A DNA stretch of 15,333 nt, taken from Spirochaetales bacterium (GTDB taxonomy: Bacteria > Spirochaetota > Spirochaetia > DTKZ01). The stretch lies in NCBI GenBank assembly GCA_031274005.1, contig JAISQU010000035.1, forward strand, positions 1 through 15,333, given 5' to 3'. This document shows, piece after piece, positions 1 through 6,130 of this stretch. The position numbers were made by a program, and so were the translations under genes. The notes under the pieces were generated by a model. It was not told the origin of the DNA and did not search any database. It was given only the letters and a program-made list of their open reading frames with translations. The stretch's first letter is position 1, and every line of letters starts with the position of its first letter.

Positions 1-36
1 TCCAAATTTAAACTCATGGTAAACTAAACACAAAGA

Positions 37-102
37 CCGGGGCGATAAAAAAAGCTCTCTCTAGCGGCGGACCGAAGCCGTTCGCTTTTTTTATCGCCCC
101 GG
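37..102. terminator. Perfect 19-bp inverted repeat, possible bidirectional terminator
   Basis: The left arm 37-55 (ccggggcgataaaaaaagc) is the exact reverse complement of 84-102. The 28-nt loop contains a smaller stem, cggc (65-68) with gccg (77-80). Both strands read as a GC-containing inner stem followed by a run of seven T, the form of a bidirectional intrinsic terminator. It could end murJ transcription from the right and an unseen plus-strand gene from the left. The murJ stop is about 260 nt away, which is long, and the arms extend beyond the T-run, so a small palindromic repeat is an alternative. Confidence 0.45.
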
Positions 103-223
103 CCATATCCGTAGCACCATGCGACTAAATATGGTATTGCTGTCTGGAAGCGTTTTTTATGGGCAACAGCGCTTACCTTCACTATAAAAAATTGAGTTGC
201 GCGAAGTGCAAAAAGCCCGTGGG

Positions 224-239
224 GCGCAAGGGATTGAAG
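224..239 (-). repeat. Short fragment of dispersed intergenic repeat
   Basis: The 16-nt sequence gcgcaagggattgaag is the exact reverse complement of 2388-2403 inside the element left of infA, and matches 12974-12989 inside the ligA-flanking element with two differences. Its surroundings (small GC hairpins) resemble those elements, but the hairpin core seen in the other two copies is missing, so this is a partial or diverged copy in the opposite orientation. Confidence 0.6.
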
Positions 240-360
240 GGGCGCGAAGCGGCCGCGCCAGCGGCGGAACCCCCTACATGCCCGGTTTATTGCGGAAAAG
301 CCGCAAGAAATGCGATATAGATGACTCGAAAAAAGTAAACGCCGATGCCCTGCTCCCCGC

Positions 361-1911
361 TCACTTCTCTCTTTTCATGATGTTCATTAAAATATCGATC
401 TTCATAATTCTGTACATTGTAAGAATAATGCCGCAGGCGCCCGCTCCGGCGATACTGAGGTACGCAAGGTTTAAGGCTGTACTTCCGCCGCGCCACCAGT
501 CTCCGGTGTAACGCAAGAAAACCCACATAAAGAGAGCCGCAGGCAGGACGGCGCACAGGGTCTTTGCCAGGGTGAGGATAATGGCGCGGCTGTCCAGCCC
601 CCCGAGCTTGCGCGTCGTCCGGAACCACATGATGAAAAGCCCAAGGGTAAGGGACAGGGAGTTTGCCAGGGCAAGGCCAGCCACCCGCAGAGAGGTTTCT
701 TTAAGAATCAGTGACAGAACAATATCCAAGACGCAGACAATCAATGCGGAAACAAGCGGGGTCTTGTAATTGCCGCGGGCATAAAAAAAGCGCTGAAAAA
801 AATTGAAAGCCCCGACGGAGAAAAGGCCAAGGTTGTACGCAATAAGAACCCTGGCGGTGAGGGCGGTATTAAAAGGCAAAAAATTTCCCCGCTGAAGGGC
901 TACGGCGATAATCTCTTTCGCGAGAAAAGACATGATAACCGCGGACGGCACGAGAAGCAGAATAAGGTAACGCAAACCATATTCAAGGGTTGCTCTCAGC
1001 CCTTCGGTATCGCCCAGGCCGGCCTGCCTGCTCATCCGGGGAAAAAGCACCGTTGTTATTGAGGCGGAAAAAATTCCGAAAGGAAGCTGCCAAAAAACCA
1101 GAGCGTTACTCATGGCGGACGCACTGCCGTCTTCCAGGGCCGTCGCGAAACGTATGGCTATTTGCTCGGTTATCGTATAGACCGAAGCCGTGGCCACAAC
1201 CGGCAGCCACAGTTTCATCACCTTGACAAAATCAGGGTTTCTAAAATCCAGGTCCGGCTTCCAGCGGTAACCCAGTGACCTCATCTTAGGCGTCTGAAAC
1301 AGAATCTGGGCCAGACCGCCCGCAAGCACGCCAATAACCATGGCGTAAGGGCCGAACATCCTGTGCAGCAGAATCACTGAGGAGATAACCGCCACAGAGA
1401 AAAGTACCGGCGTTATTGCCGGAACAAGAAAACTCGAATGAGCGTTGATAACACCCATGAATACGGCGCTGATACTCACAAGAAGAAGATAGTGAATCAT
1501 CCAGCGGAAAAGTCCGGCGGCAAGTTCAATTTTTTCCGGTTCCTGAAAATCCAGAATGACACGTATAAGCGGGGAAGAAAACACAAGCGCCGCAAGAAGA
1601 ACCGGCACAAGAACGACTAACTGAAAAGACAGAATGGCGCGCACAATTTTTTTTGACCGCCTGAGCGTTGTATCCTGGACAATGGATTTTGCCAAAACAG
1701 GAATAAAGGCCGAAGACAAAGCCCCTTCGGCCATAAGTTTTCGGAGGTTGTTGGGAATTGTGAACACCGCGTTCAGAACATCCGCCTGGCCGCCCGCGCC
1801 GAAAATGGCCCCTATAACGGCAATACGCACAAAGCCGAAAAGCCGGGACACGGCCGTAGAGATCATAACTACAACGGTTGACAGGGTGCTTTTTTTAATT
1901 GACTGTTCCAT
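361..1911 (-). CDS. murJ: Lipid II flippase MurJ (MviN family)
   Basis: This 516-residue polytopic inner-membrane protein, of usual family length, moves lipid II across the cytoplasmic membrane for peptidoglycan synthesis. It is very hydrophobic throughout, consistent with the family's roughly 14 helices. The N-terminal signature is clear: SRLFGFVR at residues 22-29, an acidic D44, then a PNNLRKLMAEGALSSAF block at about 53-69. The arginines here (R23, R29, R57) appear to correspond to conserved cavity arginines of characterised MurJ. The ATG start is the only one available, because an in-frame TAA lies five codons upstream. A GAGG stands 7 nt before it and a stronger AGAGGAGG further up. The gene stands alone: infA diverges from it across about 1 kb of repeats. 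Confidence 0.96.
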   Translation of the reverse strand: MEQSIKKSTLSTVVVMISTAVSRLFGFVRIAVIGAIFGAGGQADVLNAVFTIPNNLRKLMAEGALSSAFIPVLAKSIVQDTTLRRSKKIVRAILSFQLVVLVPVLLAALVFSSPLIRVILDFQEPEKIELAAGLFRWMIHYLLLVSISAVFMGVINAHSSFLVPAITPVLFSVAVISSVILLHRMFGPYAMVIGVLAGGLAQILFQTPKMRSLGYRWKPDLDFRNPDFVKVMKLWLPVVATASVYTITEQIAIRFATALEDGSASAMSNALVFWQLPFGIFSASITTVLFPRMSRQAGLGDTEGLRATLEYGLRYLILLLVPSAVIMSFLAKEIIAVALQRGNFLPFNTALTARVLIAYNLGLFSVGAFNFFQRFFYARGNYKTPLVSALIVCVLDIVLSLILKETSLRVAGLALANSLSLTLGLFIMWFRTTRKLGGLDSRAIILTLAKTLCAVLPAALFMWVFLRYTGDWWRGGSTALNLAYLSIAGAGACGIILTMYRIMKIDILMNIMKREK

Positions 1912-1981
1912 AAAAACGCCTCGTTACCTCCTCTATGAGCCTGTGCGCATTTTTGCAATTTTGGAACCAGCTCATTTAAAA

Positions 1982-2008
1982 ACTATATCAGGAAACCGCC
2001 TGTTGTAA
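1982..2008 (-). promoter_or_regulatory. Possible murJ promoter
   Basis: On the minus strand TTACAA (2003-2008) and TATAGT (1982-1987) are separated by 15 bp, about 70 nt upstream of the murJ ATG. The hexamers are reasonable but the spacer is two short of the optimum, so this is a weak prediction. Confidence 0.3.
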
Positions 2009-2042
2009 CAGCAAAACTCACGCGCCTTTACAATAGACGGAC

Positions 2043-2070
2043 TTGTTCAGAAACTAAAGTTTCCGAACAA
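2043..2070. repeat. 28-bp palindrome
   Basis: Arms ttgttcagaaac (2043-2054) and gtttccgaacaa (2059-2070) pair over 12 nt with one A-C mismatch around a taaa loop. It lies between the divergent murJ and infA genes, is not followed by a T-run, and so is not an obvious terminator. It may be a protein binding site or a member of a dispersed palindrome family. Confidence 0.6.
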
Positions 2071-2157
2071 CTCTAATGTTTAGACACACAGGAAAGGAAT
2101 TTTTACCACACAGGCGGGGAAGGGAAAAAGATAGAGTACCTTGTTTACACTAAAACA

Positions 2158-2437
2158 TAAGATCCTGTTCAAAATCTCCTTATAATTCGGAATTTGGGCG
2201 CATTTGCGGCGTAAAACGCCGCAAACCGGGCCAAGAAATCGCACGGCGAAGCCGTGTGTTTGCAAAATAGGGCAAAACGGCCCGGCGTATACGAAAACCC
2301 TGCCGTTATATTCCGGCAACCTGCCTTTAGGCAGGTTGTACGCCGGCTTTTCGCTCCAATCTTTTGGCTACGCCAAAAGGATTTCCGCTTCAATCCCTTG
2401 CGCGCCCCGGGGGGGCAAGATATTAAACAGGCTCTAA
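2158..2437. mobile_element. Hairpin-rich MITE-like intergenic element
   Basis: This 280-bp block is bounded by imperfect inverted repeats: 2158-2177 pairs with 2418-2437 at 16 of 20 positions, with core cctgttcaaaatct. It contains a string of perfect short hairpins: tttgcggcg/cgccgcaaa (2203-2225), cacggc/gccgtg with loop gaa (2242-2256), caacctgcc/ggcaggttg with loop ttta (2317-2338), and cttttggc/gccaaaag with loop tac (2361-2379). A longer-range pair ccgggcc (2226-2232) with ggcccgg (2279-2285) encloses one of them. The 54-nt segment 2345-2398 matches 12931-12984 at 49 of 54 positions. No transposase is encoded, so if mobile it is non-autonomous. No clear target duplication was found. Confidence 0.5.
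2345..2398 (+). repeat. 54-nt dispersed repeat core, copy 1
   Basis: This is identical to 12931-12984 at 49 of 54 positions. It consists of a hairpin cttttggc-tac-gccaaaag flanked by two similar words, cgctccaatc and cgcttcaatc, in direct orientation. The second word continues into the 16-nt fragment also found inverted at 224-239. Confidence 0.8.
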
Positions 2438-2452
2438 GATCGCCGGACACTT

Positions 2453-2885
2453 TCACGGAAATTGCGGAAGCGGCATAACCAGCACGGCAATTGCTGCGCA
2501 ATTGCGTTGTAACCAGGAGCGATGTTTTTTAGCCGGAAGGGTACTGGCGCCATTCACCGCAATTTCCGCCCGCCTGCGGCGGGAACGCTATCACGGAAAT
2601 TGCGGAAGGGGCATAACAATCCGGCAATTGCTGCGCAATTGCGATTACACTAGGCTGATAGTTTTTTACCCTGAAGAGAACTTGTGACTCTCACCCCAAT
2701 TTCCGCCCGCCTTGCGGCGGGAACGCTTTCACGGAAATATGCGGCAGGGGCATAACCATCACGGCAATCGCTTCGCAATTGCGTTTTAACCAGGAGCTTG
2801 TGTGAACAAGCCTGAAGAGGCTGGTGACATCCACCGCAATTTCCGGGGCCGACATGCGGTTCGCCTATGCGAACCGCATGTCGGC
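2453..2885 (+). repeat. Tandem array of three 138-bp structured repeat units
   Basis: Three units begin with tcacgg at 2453, 2591 and 2729, exactly 138 nt apart. Each body (2453-2568, 2591-2705, 2729-2845) opens with CGGAAAT(T)GCGG and closes with the complementary CCGCAATTTCCG (CCCCAATTTCCG in unit 2). The interior has a central hairpin (2487-2505, 2624-2642, 2764-2782) and a conserved box around CTGAAG. Bodies are separated by a junction hairpin: 2569-2583 (cccgcc/ggcggg), 2706-2721 (the same arms, longer loop), and after unit 3 an unrelated hairpin at 2848-2885 with perfect 17-bp arms. A fourth copy lies inverted at 15186-15299. No protein is encoded. The array ends 3 nt before the infA -35 box. 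Confidence 0.85.
2848..2885. repeat. Perfect 17-bp hairpin before the infA promoter
   Basis: Arms gccgacatgcggttcgc (2848-2864) and 2869-2885 are exact reverse complements around the loop ctat. The hairpin occupies the position where the two preceding tandem units carry a cccgcc/ggcggg hairpin, but its sequence is different. No T-run follows. It abuts the -35 box at 2889, so it could also affect infA promoter access. Confidence 0.8.
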
Positions 2886-2888
2886 TTG

Positions 2889-2917
2889 TTGACACAAAGC
2901 TCCGGAGCATTTACTAT
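2889..2917 (+). promoter_or_regulatory. infA promoter (sigma-70 type)
   Basis: TTGACA (2889-2894), an exact consensus -35, and TACTAT (2912-2917) are separated by 17 bp. The spacer contains the perfect 10-bp palindrome gctccggagc (2899-2908). Predicted transcription would begin about 24 nt before the infA start codon, leaving a short leader with the Shine-Dalgarno. Confidence 0.75.
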
Positions 2918-2936
2918 AAAAAAATGTAATATCCGC

Positions 2937-2943
2937 AAGGAGG
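2937..2943 (+). promoter_or_regulatory. Strong ribosome binding site of infA
   Basis: AAGGAGG stands 4 nt before a GTG codon at 2948. This fixes the GTG as the start of infA in spite of the non-ATG codon. Confidence 0.85.
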
Positions 2944-2947
2944 ATTT

Positions 2948-3166
2948 GTGGCAAAAGAAGAGGCCATTGAAGTTGAAGGAATCGTCAAGGAATCTCTGCC
3001 CAATACGATGTTTCGGGTCGAGCTCAAAAACGGTCATGTAATTCTGACCCATCTCTCCGGCAAAATGCGCAAGCATTATATTCGCATCGTGCCCGGCGAT
3101 AAAGTAAAAGTCGCGCTTTCTCCCTACGATCTTACGAGAGGCCGCATTATCTACCGCGAACGGTAA
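2948..3166 (+). CDS. infA: Translation initiation factor IF-1
   Basis: The product is 72 residues, the standard length for IF-1, a cytoplasmic single OB-fold protein that binds the 30S A site during initiation and helps IF-2 and IF-3. The sequence is full length and typical: MAKEEAIEVEG at the start, then FRVELKNGHVILTHLSGKMR (about residues 22-41), RIVPGDKV, and an end rich in LTRGRIIYR. Translation starts at GTG with a consensus Shine-Dalgarno 4 nt upstream. It has its own promoter (2889-2917). No ribosomal protein genes accompany it, so it is a solitary infA. It converges on the smr gene with 6 nt between stop codons and no terminator hairpin with a T-run between them. Confidence 0.97.
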   Translation: MAKEEAIEVEGIVKESLPNTMFRVELKNGHVILTHLSGKMRKHYIRIVPGDKVKVALSPYDLTRGRIIYRER

Positions 3167-3172
3167 CGGGCC

Positions 3173-3556
3173 TTAGCGCCAGCGTCTGTCCTGTTTCAGA
3201 AAAACCTGCAAAGCTCCGCTTCCTCCCCGTGACGGTTCGGCCGGGCCGAAGTCAACGACATGGGGATTTTTTTCCAGCTCATCACGGACCAGTTCCGGTA
3301 AAACGGCCCCGCCGCGGGAACCCAGTCCGCGGCCGTGAATCACCAGTACCTTCCGCAGTCCGGCTCTCGCGCTGTTTCTGATAAAATCCTCAAGCCGCGC
3401 GGAAGCCTCTTCCCGCCTCATCCCGTGCAGATCGAGTTCCGCCGGAAATCGTTCGGGCCGGCCGCTTTTCGGCCGCTTCGGGTTTTCCCGTTCCGAGGCG
3501 GACGGAGGCGGAAAATCCCGCAGCCATTTCTCCATGGGATTATCCTTATTCGGCAT
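3173..3556 (-). CDS. Smr-domain protein (small MutS-related)
   Basis: With the ATG at 3556 the product is 127 residues: a charged, proline-rich leader of about 35 residues and then one Smr domain. Diagnostic motifs are LDLHG at 41-45, IHGRG at 73-77 and a GGSGA loop at 111-115. Stand-alone Smr proteins are putative nucleases or nucleic-acid binding proteins; the substrate cannot be told from sequence. The reading frame is open 85 codons further upstream, but that part only shadows the preceding gene. The chosen ATG has GGGGAG 7 nt before it and overlaps the stop of the BatD-BatE gene by 11 nt, so it is probably the last, translationally coupled gene of the Bat operon. A functional link to Bat is not implied by the family. 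Confidence 0.88.
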   Translation of the reverse strand: MPNKDNPMEKWLRDFPPPSASERENPKRPKSGRPERFPAELDLHGMRREEASARLEDFIRNSARAGLRKVLVIHGRGLGSRGGAVLPELVRDELEKNPHVVDFGPAEPSRGGSGALQVFLKQDRRWR

Positions 3557-5570
3557 GGGAGATCTCCCCGGCGACAAGAAGTTTTTTCTCCTCCAGCCAG
3601 CCCTCAATGCCTGAACCCGTGGCGGCCAAAACAAACCCTCCTGAACGGCTTTTAATATCGACGGCCGTCCCCTCCGCGAGTTCCAGCCACTCCGAGGCTT
3701 CCGGCAGGGGTATCTTCCGCATGGGAGAGCCGCCCGCGGCGACAACCGCCCACTCGCGGCCCAGTGAGGCGGCCTGCCAGGCCGTGGCGGCGGCGGAAAA
3801 AGCCGCGCCAAGCAGCAGCGCCGTCAGGCACACAAAGAGTATGGTTCTTTTTCTGACAAGCCGGGGGAGAACGGCTATGGCGAGGAAGGCGGCGGCAAAA
3901 ACAGCAAAAAACATATCGGGGTGAATACGGGGAACAGGCGCGGCGTGAGTGACGCCAAAGGTTTTTTCCGCCTCGTGCAGTCTGTCCCGTATAAACGCGG
4001 CCGCGGGATTGCGGAAGGCCGCCCTCCGCAGCCAGAAAACGCTTCCGGCGGCGTCTTTCAGAGCCTCGCGCGTCAGGCCGATGTTGTAAAAAACTCCGGG
4101 GCTGCCGCGAAGGGTTTCCGCGGCCGAAACAAAAAGCCTGTCCGCTTCCGTATAATCTCCCCTGTCATACGCGGCCGCGCCCTTGTCAACACGGGCAAGA
4201 GCCTCTTCCCGCGCCTCGCCTCCCGCCCCCGCCGCGCCCAGAAGGCACAGCGAGAGGAGAAGAACTCCCGCCGCCCGGAACCTCCTCCTGAGCCGAAGCA
4301 TTCCCCGCGTAAAGAAGAACGCGCAGGGAATGATAAATGTGTACATATACGGCCTCGCGTACAGATCAAGGGGTTCGCAGGCCCGCAGGTCCCGGGAACG
4401 CAGAATTCCGTGTCCGTCCGGCCCGGAAGAATCCCGCGCGGTCTGCCGGCCGCGTACCCGCATACTCAGGGGCCGGGGCTGAAAGGTTTCAACAGCGCGG
4501 GTTTGCGGGTCCAGCCACGAAAAAGCGGGAATATTCAGGGCAAAATTCCCGGCCTTCCCCGGAGACAGCCTGAAGGTCCACTGCACCCAGCCCCTGTATC
4601 CCAAGTCAAAGGCTTCGGCGGCCTGAGCGGTTTCGTGTCCGGTTATCAGAATATCGGCAAAGCTGACCTGCGGGGGCTGAAGGTAGTTCAGATTCCCCTC
4701 GCCTGTGACGCGAAAAAAGAGATTCACGGTTTCCCCCGGAAACACCTCGCTTTTGTCTGTCCACGCGTTTACCTCGAATTTTCCCACAGCGCCCGTTGAT
4801 TTTACCGCCGGCGGCAGGCCGAGCACCGTTATCGCGGGGGCATCCGAATCAAGGGTAAGACCCAGGGCCTTGACCCGTGCGGAAGGAAGGACAACGCGGC
4901 CGGAAACCGAAGGGGTAAGCATCCATGAGGAAACCGTCATGCTGTAAAGCTCCCGACCGCCCGCGCTGACGGAAGAAATTCCGCCAAGCCCCTTCGCCTC
5001 CTCGAAAAGAGCGCCCGCGGGTTTGGGTACCGACACGGCTTCGGGAACCGTTATCTCCGCAAGCCCCCGCATTTCCAGAAGAACGGCCACGCTCTGACCC
5101 TCGTACACCTCCCCGGCAAGGGGCCGCCATGCGAGGGTAAAGGGCACAAGGGAATCCCTTGCGCGGGAAATTTCGAGAATCATCTCCCGCGTGAAAAATT
5201 CTTTTCCCCTGACGCTGTAGGCAATGGGGCCCAGAATGCTTCTTCCCGCCCGCAGCGCGCGGAAGGTATAACTTACACGGGTAACGCGCAAGGGGTTTCC
5301 CGCGGAATCGCTTACCGTCAGGGGAGAAATGCCGGGACCGGATACAAGCGCGAGCGAATCGGGAAACTCCTGCCCGGCGCGTACATCGGCGGCGGCCGTG
5401 GGAACAATAAAGCTCAGGGTAAACTGCTGGCCTTCGCGGGGAAGTTCCGGCGACAGCTCGGGTACGGGTCTGTCCTGCGCGGATAATGGCGGCAGAAAAA
5501 CACAGCCTAGAATGAACGCGATTACCAGTCCTCGCCGCCGGAGGGGGCAAGCTCTTGCGAAGCCGTCCAT
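3546..5570 (-). CDS. batD: BatD-BatE fusion (Bat aerotolerance operon)
   Basis: The 674-residue protein has two parts. Residues 1-31 are a signal peptide, and about 32-375 are beta-rich, BatD-like repeated domains (oxygen-tolerance family). A membrane segment lies at about 405-423. A second signal-peptide-like segment follows at 424-453 (MLRLRRRFRAAGVLLLSLCL), then TPR-like helices at 455-535, two membrane helices at about 553-571 and 576-597, and an SH3-like domain at about 605-666 ending in GWLEEKKLL. The second half has the TPR-TM-TM-SH3 plan of BatE. Bat proteins are envelope proteins implicated in stress or periplasmic homeostasis; the mechanism is unproven. The ATG has AGGAAGG about 7 nt upstream and overlaps batC by 49 nt. 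Separate translation of the BatE part from M424 is possible, but no well-placed ribosome binding site is seen. Confidence 0.85.
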   Translation of the reverse strand: MDGFARACPLRRRGLVIAFILGCVFLPPLSAQDRPVPELSPELPREGQQFTLSFIVPTAAADVRAGQEFPDSLALVSGPGISPLTVSDSAGNPLRVTRVSYTFRALRAGRSILGPIAYSVRGKEFFTREMILEISRARDSLVPFTLAWRPLAGEVYEGQSVAVLLEMRGLAEITVPEAVSVPKPAGALFEEAKGLGGISSVSAGGRELYSMTVSSWMLTPSVSGRVVLPSARVKALGLTLDSDAPAITVLGLPPAVKSTGAVGKFEVNAWTDKSEVFPGETVNLFFRVTGEGNLNYLQPPQVSFADILITGHETAQAAEAFDLGYRGWVQWTFRLSPGKAGNFALNIPAFSWLDPQTRAVETFQPRPLSMRVRGRQTARDSSGPDGHGILRSRDLRACEPLDLYARPYMYTFIIPCAFFFTRGMLRLRRRFRAAGVLLLSLCLLGAAGAGGEAREEALARVDKGAAAYDRGDYTEADRLFVSAAETLRGSPGVFYNIGLTREALKDAAGSVFWLRRAAFRNPAAAFIRDRLHEAEKTFGVTHAAPVPRIHPDMFFAVFAAAFLAIAVLPRLVRKRTILFVCLTALLLGAAFSAAATAWQAASLGREWAVVAAGGSPMRKIPLPEASEWLELAEGTAVDIKSRSGGFVLAATGSGIEGWLEEKKLLVAGEISHAE

Positions 5571-6130
5571 TTTGTACCTTCCTTTCTTTTAACATAGTCG
5601 AGAATACGGGCGGAGTCTTCTCCCGCCGGTTCGGCCGCGCCGCGTCCCTGAGGGGAGGTTCCGCCGCCTGAGTTCATCTTCCGCAGGGAAAGCTCCAGGT
5701 TGACTTTCGCGTCCACGGCGGAAGGTTCAAGCCTCAGGGCCTGCCTGAACTCATCATAGGCTTCACGGTATTTGCCCATCTCGTAATACAGGCTTCCCCT
5801 GTTGTAGGCTATATAAAATTGCAGCCGGGGATCTCCTGTGCGGCCCGCCTTCTCCCAGACGGACAGCGCGGCGCTGGTTTCTCCCAGCGAGTAATACGCG
5901 TTGCCCAGATTGTACTGTATCCACTCGGTATGTTTTTCTGATTCAAGGGCGCGCATGTACCGGATGATCGCATCCTGATAACGGCCCCGGCCGTAATAAT
6001 AATTGCCCTGAATGACATCCGCGTAGACATTGCGTATCCCGCAGCCTGAAAACGCGGGCGTAAAACCCAGCGCAAACAATGAAATAAAAATACCGGCCGT
6101 GGAAAATTTCTTTTTCAATTTTTTCTCCAT
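5522..6130 (-). CDS. batC: BatC-like TPR lipoprotein
   Basis: The product is 202 residues from the ATG at 6130, which has GGAG 6 nt upstream. A GTG ten codons further up lacks such a site. The N-terminus is a lipoprotein signal: positive KKLKKK, a hydrophobic stretch, then FSGC with the lipidated Cys at 30, fitting a relaxed spirochaetal lipobox. Three TPR-like repeats follow at about 36-66, 70-103 and 105-138 (for example YNLGNAYYSLGE and YNRGSLYYEMGKYREA). A disordered Gly/Ser/Pro linker comes next and a short C-terminal tail ends in GGEDW. BatC proteins are periplasmic TPR partners of BatA and BatB. The gene overlaps batB by 16 nt and batD by 49 nt, so coupled translation is likely. Confidence 0.85.
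   Translation of the reverse strand: MEKKLKKKFSTAGIFISLFALGFTPAFSGCGIRNVYADVIQGNYYYGRGRYQDAIIRYMRALESEKHTEWIQYNLGNAYYSLGETSAALSVWEKAGRTGDPRLQFYIAYNRGSLYYEMGKYREAYDEFRQALRLEPSAVDAKVNLELSLRKMNSGGGTSPQGRGAAEPAGEDSARILDYVKRKEGTKWTASQELAPSGGEDW

Larger units (their letters stand above)
1..360. other. Gene-free flank downstream of murJ
   Basis: No convincing gene is present here; the reading frames are short and show no family I recognise. The stretch contains a perfect 19-bp inverted repeat (37-102), small hairpins at 197-211, 241-259 and 290-306, a 16-nt piece of a dispersed repeat (224-239), and an 18-nt sequence (335-352) that recurs inverted at the far right end of the window. It looks like an accumulation of repeat debris downstream of murJ rather than a lost gene. 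Confidence 0.6.
1912..2157. other. murJ upstream region with palindrome and possible promoter
   Basis: This 246-nt stretch before the repeat elements holds no gene I can support. It should carry the murJ promoter (see 1982-2008). It also has a near-perfect palindrome at 2043-2070. A 26-codon frame on the minus strand (1895-1975) overlaps the murJ start but lacks a ribosome binding site. Confidence 0.5.

Noticed and set aside
197..628. Short frames overlapping the murJ 3' end
   Set aside because: They overlap murJ coding sequence or repeat debris and lack ribosome binding sites.
2080..2319. 79-codon minus-strand frame in the murJ-infA gap
   Set aside because: The translation is made from repeat hairpins and has no ribosome binding site or recognisable family.
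2158..2437. Remnant of a transposase gene
   Set aside because: No frame in the element shows transposase motifs; the sequence is almost entirely hairpins.
2453..2845. CRISPR array
   Set aside because: There are only three units of 138 nt, the conserved parts are spread through the whole unit, and the variable parts are hairpins rather than unique spacers. No cas genes are present.
2700..2947. Riboswitch or structured leader for infA
   Set aside because: The structures lie upstream of the consensus promoter, so they would not be in the infA message; they are explained by the repeat units.
3557..3811. Longer N-terminus for the Smr protein
   Set aside because: The added 85 residues come from the frame of the upstream BatD-BatE gene and are arginine/proline-rich without family features; a good ribosome binding site precedes the internal ATG.
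3921..4799. 292-codon plus-strand frame opposite the BatD-BatE gene
   Set aside because: It is antisense to a clear gene and arginine/proline/glycine-rich, with no motif and no operon context.
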